From: an uncultured Pseudomonadota bacterium | GTDB taxonomy: Bacteria; Pseudomonadota; Gammaproteobacteria; Burkholderiales; Rhodocyclaceae | DNA length: 7,605 nt | NCBI GenBank assembly: GCA_903939665.1 | Contig: CAJAHZ010000030.1 | Coordinates: forward strand, 1 to 7,605 | Reading direction: 5' to 3' | In this document: piece after piece, positions 1 to 5,549 of the stretch | How positions within the stretch are numbered: position 1 is the first letter of the stretch | Layout of the letters: each line of letters starts with the position of its first letter | Translations under genes and position numbers: made by a program | Notes under the pieces: generated by a model | What the model was told of the DNA's origin: nothing | Database searches by the model: none | What the model saw: only the letters and a program-made list of their open reading frames with translations

Positions 1-11
1 AGCCAGCGCAT
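1..11 (-). CDS. Start of a further minus-strand gene (partial, only the first codons)
   Basis: On the minus strand the stop codon of the PhnD-like gene and a new ATG overlap as TGATG (stop at 13-11, ATG at 11-9), and the frame continues as Met-Arg-Trp to the window edge. Such an overlap is typical of translationally coupled genes. In the known aioXSR and arxXSR clusters the periplasmic sensor gene is followed by a histidine kinase gene, so that is my guess for this gene. Only three complete codons are visible, so the protein itself cannot be identified. Confidence 0.35.
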
Positions 12-904
12 CACGCTTCGCCAAAAACACGCATCATGCGCGCAACGCCGTCATAGAGCGCCGGGGTGCCGGTGGTGAAACCATCCAGATGCAGGCGACC
101 GAGCAGGCGGCGTCCCGTTTCGCTTTGCGACGTTTCCAGCAGGTGGCGCTGCATCATCTGAAAGTCGGCGGCAGACACCGAGCGGTGGCTGACAAAGGGT
201 GGAAAGCCGTATTCGGGTGAGCGCCAGACGATACGGGTGCGCGCCGCAAGTGCCGGTTCGACATGAATCAGCGTGTCGCGGATATAGCTATCGACAGCGC
301 CGCCTTGCGCCAGTCCGCTGGCCACTGCCTCAACCACCTTGCGGTGCGACCAGGTGAAAAAAGTTTTGCGGAAAAACGTTGCCGGGTCGTGCCCCAACTG
401 GCGAATCTGGTAACGCGGCGAGAGATAGCCGGTATTTGAATACGGGTCGGCATAGGCAAACACACCGCCGGCAAGATCGGCGATCGAACGAACCTCTGTA
501 TTTTCCTTGCGCACAATCAGGTAGGAGCGGTAATACGGCCGCCCCTTGTAGAGCGGCACGGCGAGAAGTCGCACCTCCTGCTTGAGGTGCAGATAGGGGT
601 AGTCACAAATCCAGGCAAATTCGAGTTTTTCGAGCCGCAGCAGGTCCATCGTTTCGCGGTAGCTGTCGCGCTGTACGATGACCACGCGGCGCTGCAGCGA
701 TTCCGCCATGAACTCGCGCCATTCTTCAAGCAGCGTGTGCTGGTCGTGCAGGAAAGCCGGCGTCATGCCAATGCGCAAGGTGCCAACCGCAGCCTGCGAC
801 TTGCGCGACAAGCCGATGAGTCCGGCGGTCAGGAGGCATCCGCTATCGATCAGCCAACGCCGTCGGTTACGGTTCGGTAACATGATTGACGCACCTTGAG
901 TCAC
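11..904 (-). CDS. PhnD-family periplasmic binding protein, AioX/ArxX-like sensor
   Basis: A 297 aa secreted solute-binding protein of the PhnD (phosphate/phosphite/phosphonate) family. I choose the GTG start at 904 because AAGGAGG lies five bases before it; the internal ATG at 883 (Met8) has only a weak upstream AAGG. The N-terminus carries basic residues including RRRW, a hydrophobic stretch (about residues 18-33) and a likely cleavage after SQA (residue 38). The mature part starts with the family strand TLRIGMTP and contains FAWICDYPYL (97-104) and FAYADPYSNTGY, the usual two-lobe ligand-site signatures. Cys100 is the only cysteine after the signal peptide. In the arsenite sensor AioX a cysteine is reported to be needed for As(III) sensing. 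Divergence from the molybdoenzyme operon and shared palindromes suggest it senses the substrate and signals to a kinase; an ABC-transporter role for an oxyanion is the alternative, but no permease or ATPase is visible. Confidence 0.85.
   Translation of the reverse strand: MTQGASIMLPNRNRRRWLIDSGCLLTAGLIGLSRKSQAAVGTLRIGMTPAFLHDQHTLLEEWREFMAESLQRRVVIVQRDSYRETMDLLRLEKLEFAWICDYPYLHLKQEVRLLAVPLYKGRPYYRSYLIVRKENTEVRSIADLAGGVFAYADPYSNTGYLSPRYQIRQLGHDPATFFRKTFFTWSHRKVVEAVASGLAQGGAVDSYIRDTLIHVEPALAARTRIVWRSPEYGFPPFVSHRSVSAADFQMMQRHLLETSQSETGRRLLGRLHLDGFTTGTPALYDGVARMMRVFGEA
866..881. promoter_or_regulatory. Palindromic operator 1, GTTAC-N6-GTAAC
   Basis: Perfect inverted repeat GTTAC (866-870) and GTAAC (877-881) with a 6-base spacer GGTTCG. 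The surrounding 18 bases match operator 2 except for the two central bases. It lies inside the first codons of the divergent sensor gene, about 170 bases upstream of the predicted sigma-54 transcription start. From memory, the motif fits the GTTNC-N6-GNAAC pattern proposed for the arsenite-responsive sigma-54 activator AioR; binding is inferred. Confidence 0.65.
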
Positions 905-918
905 GAAAGCCTCCTTTG

Positions 919-934
919 GTTACGGCGCGGTAAC
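919..934. promoter_or_regulatory. Palindromic operator 2, GTTAC-N6-GTAAC
   Basis: Perfect inverted repeat GTTAC (919-923) and GTAAC (930-934) around GGCGCG. It is 53 bases from operator 1, close to five helical turns, so a dimeric activator could bind both on one DNA face. It sits about 85 bases upstream of the forward sigma-54 promoter and immediately upstream of the ribosome binding site (910-917) of the minus-strand sensor gene. Confidence 0.7.
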
Positions 935-987
935 AATAGCATGCGTCTTTCACCTTGCGTTACCGAAACAAGCCGGGCTGATGTGCG

Positions 988-1000
988 CAACACGTTGAAA
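988..1000 (-). promoter_or_regulatory. Possible IHF bending site
   Basis: CAACACGTTGAAA matches the reverse complement of the IHF consensus (YAA-N4-TTGATW) with one mismatch, and is followed by an A-rich stretch. It lies between the upstream operators and the sigma-54 promoter, around -52, where IHF bending normally brings a sigma-54 activator to polymerase. The consensus is short, so a chance match is possible. Confidence 0.35.
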
Positions 1001-1019
1001 AAACGTCGTTTAAATTTTA

Positions 1020-1035
1020 TGGCACGTTTTTCGCA
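1020..1035 (+). promoter_or_regulatory. Sigma-54 (-24/-12) promoter for the molybdoenzyme operon
   Basis: TGGCACG-N4-TCGCA matches the RpoN consensus TGGCACG-N4-TTGCW at all but one position, with the essential GG (1021-1022) and GC (1033-1034) at the required spacing. Transcription would begin near 1046, giving a leader of about 277 bases before the ATG at 1323. I found no other GG-N10-GC pair with correct spacing on the plus strand between here and the gene. The two operators upstream sit at normal enhancer distances. Confidence 0.65.
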
Positions 1036-1094
1036 GATGGATGAGCAAACCGCTCTTTCGGCCCATATTGTGAATCGTCAATTTCTCTCACCCA

Positions 1095-1109
1095 GCAATC
1101 GCCACCCCC
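1095..1109 (-). promoter_or_regulatory. Weaker candidate sigma-54 promoter facing the sensor gene
   Basis: Read on the minus strand, the segment has GG at -24 and a perfect TTGCT at -12 with the correct 10-base spacing between GG and GC. The rest of the -24 box is a poor match (G-rich). It would produce a leader of about 180 bases before the GTG at 904. Operator 3 lies about 110 bases upstream in this direction, which makes the assignment more attractive. The signal is weak alone. Confidence 0.3.
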
Positions 1110-1217
1110 ACTGCAAACGCGCGACCAGCCTTGCTGCGCCGCTTTTGGCAAAGCTCGCTGCTGAGCGCTCGACAATGCGTTTGTAACATGGCAAGAACTC
1201 GAAGATATCGACAATCC

Positions 1218-1233
1218 GTTACCAAACAGTAAC
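1218..1233. promoter_or_regulatory. Palindromic operator 3, GTTAC-N6-GTAAC
   Basis: Perfect inverted repeat GTTAC (1218-1222) and GTAAC (1229-1233) around CAAACA, with the same half-sites and spacing as operators 1 and 2 but different flanks. It lies downstream of the forward sigma-54 promoter, inside the operon leader, and upstream of the candidate leftward promoter. It could be the enhancer for the divergent sensor gene or a second control point for the operon. Confidence 0.6.
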
Positions 1234-1322
1234 CCCGGCTCAAGCATTCAATACAAAAACCCGTCGTGCCCGATCAAGCGCTCAGCTTTTCAAATTGCAG
1301 AAATTTCGAACAGGAGACAATC

Positions 1323-3872
1323 ATGAAATTAACCAGACGTGATTTCATTCAGGCGACGGCAGCATCCGCCACCTGGGCACTCGGTGGCAGCGCGATGGCT
1401 GCTGAAGCGAAAAAAGCCAAGGGCATGCCATTTAAAGCGGCGCTTGTCCCGCGCAAGGTCAGGCCCAGCACGCCGGCAAAAGGCGTCTGGACGGCCAGCA
1501 CCTGCCAGGGCTGCACGCAATGGTGCGCCATTCAACTGTTTGTGCAGGACGGTCGTGTCTCACGCGTGCGTGGCAACGAGATTTCCAAGAGCAACCACGG
1601 TTATTGCTGTCCGCGTGGCCACCTGATTCCGCAGATGACCTACGACCCGGACCGCGTCAAGGTGCCGATGAAGCGGACGAATCCGCTCAAGGGACGTGGC
1701 ATTGACCCGAAGTTCGTGCCGATCTCCTGGGATGAAGCATTGAACACCGTCGCCGACAAGATGCTTGAACTGCGCAACGCCGGCGAACCCGAAAAACTGC
1801 TCTACATGCGTGGCCGCTATTCGCCAACCTCGACTGACCTCCTTTACGGCACGCTGCCCAAGGTCTTCGGTAGCGGCAACTACTTCTCGCACAGCGCCCT
1901 CTGCGCCGAAGCCGAGAAGATGGGCCCGGGCATGACGCAAGGGTATGCCGGTTACCGCGACTACGACCTCGAAAAAACCAATTGCCTGGTGCTTTGGGGA
2001 ACCGACCCGCTGGCTTCCAATCGCCAGGTACCGAACACCATCCACCGCTTCCACGAGATCGTTGCCCGCGGCACCGTCATCGCAGTTGATCCGCGCCTGT
2101 CCAACGCCGCCGCCAAGGCCCATGAATGGCTACCGGTCATCCCCGGCACCGACGGCGCACTGGCCGGCGCCATTGCTCACGTGCTGCTCACCGAAGGCCT
2201 GTGGAATCGCGAATTCGTTGGCGATTTCAAGGACGGCAAGAACCTCTTCGTCGCCGGTGCAATGGTCGACGAAGCCGCCTTCGCCGAGAAGGAAACCCAC
2301 GGCGTGGTCAAGTGGTGGAACCTTGAGCTGAAGGATCGCACGCCGGCCTTCGGCGAACAGGAATCAGGCATTCCTGCTGCACAGATTCTGCGCGTCGCTC
2401 GCGCCATGGGCAAGGCCGGCTCCAGTTGCGCCGTCTGGATGGGCCCCGGCACGGCGATGTGGCCGCGCGGTACCTACGCCTCCATGGCGGTGTATGCGCT
2501 GAACGGCCTGCTCGGTTCGATTGACGTCGTTGTCTGGGAGGGCGCCAGCGGCCCGAAATTGAACAAATTCCCGAGCACCGACCCGTTCGTTGATGAAGTG
2601 GCCAAGAAAGGCTACAAAAATCATGCGGTCGACGTGAAAGGCAAAAAAGATATGCCGGCGTTCATGAGTTCGCCGATCAACAACGTACCCAACGCGCTGC
2701 TGAAGAACCCCGGTGCAGTCAAGGTAGTCCTTTCCTCATGGAGCAATTTCAACTTCTCCGCAACCGGCGCCGGTCGCTGGGACGAAGTGATGTCCAAGGT
2801 GCCGTTCTTCGCCCACATGGTCACCAACCCGTCGGAAATGACGCAGTTCGCCGACATCGTGTTGCCCTCAACCCACAACAGCAGCGAGGGCTGGTCGATT
2901 GTCACCAACATGTCCAACGGCTACGGCTACGCCTCAATCCAGCAGAACCCGATCAAGCGTCTGCATGACGGCAAGCAGGAGGAAACCGAAGTGATGTGGT
3001 TGCTGGCGCAGAAGCTGAAGGCCAAGGGCTTTGCCAATCTGGCCGACTATTACGACACGATCAAGGACCCGGAGACCGGGAAGTCGGCGACTAACGAACT
3101 CGAATTCAGCGAATTTGCCGCCAAGTTCACCAGCGCACCGATTTGGGATGGCAAGGAAGTACAGAAGGGCGACGCGCCGGTCAATGGCTGGGCCGAGTTC
3201 AAGGCCAGAGGCATGTTCTCCGGCGCACGCTACACGCTCAAGAAGGGCTGGGGCGGCAAGTTCAAGACCGAGACGAAAAAGTTCGAGTTCTACAGCGAAA
3301 CGCTGAAGAAGAAACTGACCGAACACGCCGCAAAGCATGAAACCACCACCGACGACATTCTCTCCGTCAGCGGTTACACGGCGCGCGGCGATGTTGCCTT
3401 CGTGCCGCACTACGAGGTGCCAAAGCGGCATGGCAGCGTGGAGGAGTTCCCCTTCAATTTCATCGACTACAAGTCACGCCTGAACCGCGAAGGCCGCTCG
3501 CAGAACCTGCCGTGGTATCAGGAGTTCAAGAAGGTCGATCCGGGCGATGTGTCCTGGGGCGATGTGGTCAAGATGAACCCGCTGGACGGTGCCAAGCTGG
3601 GCCTGAAAACGGGCGACAAGGTCAAGATCACGTCGCAGGCGGGTTCGATCACCGTCGACCTCAAACTTTGGGAAGGGGTACGTCCCGGTACCGTGGCCAA
3701 GTGCTACGGACAAGGTCACTGGGCCTACGGACGCGTTGCCGCCAAGGATTACGCTCAGGCAACCCCACTGGGGGCCAACAACAACGAGATTCTGGTCGAT
3801 GATTACGACCGGATGAGTGGTGCCACGGCACGTAACGGTGGCTTCACCGGTGTGCGGATTACCAAGGCCTGA
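1323..3872 (+). CDS. arxA: Molybdopterin oxidoreductase catalytic subunit of the ArrA/ArxA clade
   Basis: An 849 aa periplasmic Mo-bisMGD enzyme of the DMSO reductase family, about the usual ArrA/ArxA length. The start is the ATG at 1323, six bases after AGGAG; it opens directly with the Tat signal TRRDFIQ (residues 4-10) and a cleavage region near SAMA (23-26). The FS0 [4Fe-4S] motif is C61-x2-C64-x3-C68-x27-C96. The active-site block has RGRY (163-166), FSHSALCAEAEK (188-199) with Cys194 as the expected Mo ligand, and YRDYD (211-215). From my recollection of Shewanella ArrA these correspond to R165, Y166, H189, C193, K198 and Y210. The C-terminal cofactor domain contains KCYGQGHWAYG (793-803). 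The enzyme would interconvert As(III) and As(V). I favour arsenite oxidase (ArxA) because of the AioX/ArxX-like sensor, the operators and the adjacent cytochromes; ArrA or another oxyanion enzyme remains possible. It heads the operon with the FeS subunit and chaperone. Confidence 0.85.
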   Translation: MKLTRRDFIQATAASATWALGGSAMAAEAKKAKGMPFKAALVPRKVRPSTPAKGVWTASTCQGCTQWCAIQLFVQDGRVSRVRGNEISKSNHGYCCPRGHLIPQMTYDPDRVKVPMKRTNPLKGRGIDPKFVPISWDEALNTVADKMLELRNAGEPEKLLYMRGRYSPTSTDLLYGTLPKVFGSGNYFSHSALCAEAEKMGPGMTQGYAGYRDYDLEKTNCLVLWGTDPLASNRQVPNTIHRFHEIVARGTVIAVDPRLSNAAAKAHEWLPVIPGTDGALAGAIAHVLLTEGLWNREFVGDFKDGKNLFVAGAMVDEAAFAEKETHGVVKWWNLELKDRTPAFGEQESGIPAAQILRVARAMGKAGSSCAVWMGPGTAMWPRGTYASMAVYALNGLLGSIDVVVWEGASGPKLNKFPSTDPFVDEVAKKGYKNHAVDVKGKKDMPAFMSSPINNVPNALLKNPGAVKVVLSSWSNFNFSATGAGRWDEVMSKVPFFAHMVTNPSEMTQFADIVLPSTHNSSEGWSIVTNMSNGYGYASIQQNPIKRLHDGKQEETEVMWLLAQKLKAKGFANLADYYDTIKDPETGKSATNELEFSEFAAKFTSAPIWDGKEVQKGDAPVNGWAEFKARGMFSGARYTLKKGWGGKFKTETKKFEFYSETLKKKLTEHAAKHETTTDDILSVSGYTARGDVAFVPHYEVPKRHGSVEEFPFNFIDYKSRLNREGRSQNLPWYQEFKKVDPGDVSWGDVVKMNPLDGAKLGLKTGDKVKITSQAGSITVDLKLWEGVRPGTVAKCYGQGHWAYGRVAAKDYAQATPLGANNNEILVDDYDRMSGATARNGGFTGVRITKA

Positions 3873-3895
3873 GCGCCGTCCTTAAGGAGATTATG

Positions 3896-4699
3896 ATGTC
3901 AAAACTTGGAATGGTTATTGATCTGGGACGCTGCGTGGGCTGTGGTGCTTGCGCATTTGCCTGCAAATCGGAAAACAACACGCGCAATCGCGCTAACGGC
4001 CAAAGCTACAACTGGGCCGACTTCATCATGCACACCGAGGGCACGTTCCCCAACACCACACACTTCGTGCTACCGGTGCTGTGCAATCACTGCGACGAGC
4101 CGCCGTGCATCGCGATTTGCCCGGGCAACCCGGAAAAGGCGGGCAAGGGCAAGCCGTACAAGGCGCTGTTCAAGACGGCAGAAGGCATTACCCTGCACAA
4201 CCCGGAACTGTGCGTGGGTTGCGGCGATTGCCAGACGTCAAAGGGCTGTCCTTACAGCCACGAGAAGCTCGGCTCGTCCAGCCTCAACGGAGAGACCTAC
4301 AGCGTCATCAGCCTGAATCCTGCGGAAGACAACCCGCAACCGTTCTGGGCGGACAAGACGGCAGCAATTGCCGGCGGTACATCATCGGGCGCAGAGGTGT
4401 CGGCCAAGTCCGGTGCCAGGATTCCTGCGGAAAACGTGTGGCAGGGCGGTGAACTAAAGTCGATTCGCTCGGACGATGTGATCGAAAAATGCACCTTCTG
4501 CTACCACCGCGTCAGCAATGGCCTGCAACCGGCCTGCGTTGAAGTCTGCCCGTCGCAAGCCCGCATCTTTGGCGATCAGCAAGATCCGAACAGCAATATC
4601 TCGCAGATCCTGAAGAACGAAAAGAGCTTCCGCCTGCAGGAAGACAAGGGCACCAAGCCCAACGTGCATTACGTGGGCAAGTACAGTCCTCGGGCGTGA
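3896..4699 (+). CDS. arxB: Four-cluster [4Fe-4S] ferredoxin-type electron-transfer subunit
   Basis: A 267 aa partner subunit that takes electrons from the catalytic subunit. Two adjacent ATGs are possible; I prefer 3896 because GGAG lies six bases upstream, against three for 3893. Sixteen cysteines fall into four sets: 13/16/19/23, 63/66/71/75, 106/109/112/118 and 199/202/214/218, enough for four cubane clusters as in the ArrB/PsrB/DmsB family. There is no signal peptide, as expected for export by hitch-hiking on the Tat signal of the catalytic subunit. It begins 20 bases after the catalytic gene and shares its transcript. An insertion-like stretch (about 140-190) rich in Gly/Ala/Ser separates the third and fourth cysteine groups. 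The symbol follows the arxA call and carries the same arr/arx doubt. No second FeS paralogue (ArxB') is present in this window. Confidence 0.85.
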   Translation: MSKLGMVIDLGRCVGCGACAFACKSENNTRNRANGQSYNWADFIMHTEGTFPNTTHFVLPVLCNHCDEPPCIAICPGNPEKAGKGKPYKALFKTAEGITLHNPELCVGCGDCQTSKGCPYSHEKLGSSSLNGETYSVISLNPAEDNPQPFWADKTAAIAGGTSSGAEVSAKSGARIPAENVWQGGELKSIRSDDVIEKCTFCYHRVSNGLQPACVEVCPSQARIFGDQQDPNSNISQILKNEKSFRLQEDKGTKPNVHYVGKYSPRA

Positions 4700-4726
4700 T
4701 TCATTGATGACCCTGTAACATTGGGG

Positions 4727-4743
4727 GCCGGCTAATCACCGGC
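4727..4743 (+). other. Small hairpin between FeS subunit and chaperone genes
   Basis: GCCGG (4727-4731) and CCGGC (4739-4743) can pair around a 7-base loop, followed by TCTGTTT. The five-pair stem is too short for a convincing terminator but might partly attenuate or stabilise mRNA between the structural genes and the chaperone gene, which is usually needed in smaller amounts. Confidence 0.3.
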
Positions 4744-4771
4744 TCTGTTTGATCCCGCTTCAGGAGATGCA

Positions 4772-5407
4772 ATGAGCGAATATATCAACGGCAAAGCAGG
4801 CGCACGCGAGAATTTGTGCCGCTTTCTTGCCGCCTGCTATTACGAACCCTGCGTGGATTTTGTCGAAGAGCGCCTGTTTGACTCGATGCTGGCAGCAGCA
4901 AGTGTCATCCACCCGGATCTCGCTGAGGGCGCCCGCAAGCTGGGCAAGGAATTTGTCGCGCAGGATATAGAGACGCTGCTGATCGACCATACGGCGTTGT
5001 TCATCGGCCCTTCGCAACCCAAGGCCATGCCGTATGGCTCCTTCTGGCAGACCGATGATCAGTCGATGCGTCAGGATGCAACGATGGCGGTGGTCGAGAT
5101 CTACGCGCAGGGCGGCTTCGAGGTTGACGAAGACGTCCATGATTTTCCGGACCATGTCGCCGTGGAGTTGGAGTTTCTCTATGTACTGATCTTTGCGCAA
5201 AACCAGGCGCAGCTCAGCGGCAACGCGGATGATCTTTCAGCTGCCAACGCGCTGCATCGCCGTTTCCTTGATGAGCACTTGGGAACGTGGTTTGACGCTT
5301 TCGCAGCATCCGTCAATTCGGGAGCCGAAACGGCGTTTTACCGGGAACTGGTCGACCTTACCGGGTGTTTTTCACGGATGGAGAGCAAATTGTCAAGATT
5401 GCGTTAA
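4772..5407 (+). CDS. arxD: TorD-family molybdoenzyme maturation chaperone
   Basis: A 211 aa cytoplasmic protein of the TorD/DmsD/NarJ-type chaperones, which bind the Tat signal of a molybdoenzyme and hold it until the cofactor is inserted. The ATG at 4772 follows AGGAG by five bases. The family signature is clear at residues 122-138 (VHDFPDHVAVELEFLYV, compare the ExPDHxxxELxFL core), preceded by HTALFIGP and MPYGSFW (about 73-92), which match the D-x-x-x-LF-x-GP and PY-x-S positions. Predicted all-helical with no signal peptide. It lies 72 bases after the FeS subunit gene in the same direction, so its client is almost certainly the catalytic subunit encoded two genes upstream. The symbol is by analogy with arxD/arrD. 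Confidence 0.8.
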   Translation: MSEYINGKAGARENLCRFLAACYYEPCVDFVEERLFDSMLAAASVIHPDLAEGARKLGKEFVAQDIETLLIDHTALFIGPSQPKAMPYGSFWQTDDQSMRQDATMAVVEIYAQGGFEVDEDVHDFPDHVAVELEFLYVLIFAQNQAQLSGNADDLSAANALHRRFLDEHLGTWFDAFAASVNSGAETAFYRELVDLTGCFSRMESKLSRLR

Positions 5408-5440
5408 GCCGGCACGGAATAAGGACATTCACTGTGCTCA

Positions 5441-5454
5441 TTGACATCAATCAA
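5441..5454. promoter_or_regulatory. FNR/Anr-like box overlapping the -35
   Basis: TTGAC-ATCA-ATCAA matches the FNR/Anr/Dnr consensus TTGAT-N4-ATCAA with one mismatch. It coincides with the -35 hexamer and is centred near -30 of the predicted start, a position more typical of repression than class II activation. Because TTGACA is itself promoter sequence, half of the match may be coincidental. Confidence 0.3.
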
Positions 5455-5470
5455 GACAGTTCTGTTTAAT
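5441..5470 (+). promoter_or_regulatory. Sigma-70-type promoter before the cytochrome gene
   Basis: TTGACA (5441-5446) is a perfect -35 element and TTTAAT (5465-5470) matches the -10 consensus at five of six positions, with an 18-base spacer. Transcription would start near 5477, leaving a leader of about 70 bases. This suggests the cytochrome can be transcribed independently of the sigma-54-driven operon. Confidence 0.55.
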
Positions 5471-5498
5471 CGTATCAGGATGAACAGTATGGTTTTAT

Positions 5499-5516
5499 GC
5501 ATGCTGCGAAGCATGT
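5499..5516 (+). other. Leader hairpin with GCGA tetraloop
   Basis: CATGCT (5500-5505) pairs with AGCATG (5510-5515) around GCGA, a GNRA-type tetraloop, with a further possible G-U pair (5499/5516). It lies in the predicted 5' leader of the cytochrome gene, about 34 bases before the start codon. It may stabilise the mRNA; no known riboswitch is recognised. Confidence 0.3.
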
Positions 5517-5549
5517 TGATGATGTATTTTTTCCACCACGGGGATTGTC

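Noticed and set aside
958..971. GTTACCGAAAC resembling a fourth operator
   Set aside because: Only the left half-site is present; the position for GTAAC reads AAGCC.
1145..1161. TTGGCAAAGCTCGCTGC as a second forward sigma-54 promoter
   Set aside because: The GG and final GC are 11 bases apart instead of the required 10, and sigma-54 tolerates spacing changes poorly.
896..1186. 96-codon plus-strand open frame in the divergent region
   Set aside because: No ribosome binding site, it overlaps operator 2 and the sigma-54 promoter, and the translation looks like non-coding sequence with no recognisable family.
1017..1247. 76-codon minus-strand open frame in the same region
   Set aside because: It overlaps promoter elements and operator 3, and its composition and lack of a start signal do not support a protein.
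1266..1322. Upstream in-frame start extending the catalytic subunit by 19 residues
   Set aside because: The extension would bury the Tat signal, while ATG 1323 has a good AGGAG and places TRRDFIQ at the N-terminus.
1560..2123. 187-codon minus-strand frame opposite the catalytic gene
   Set aside because: It is antisense to a gene with clear cofactor motifs; long antisense frames are common in GC-rich coding sequence.
2934..3431. 165-codon minus-strand frame opposite the catalytic gene
   Set aside because: Antisense shadow of the catalytic subunit; the low-complexity Leu/Arg/Gly-rich translation resembles no protein family I know.
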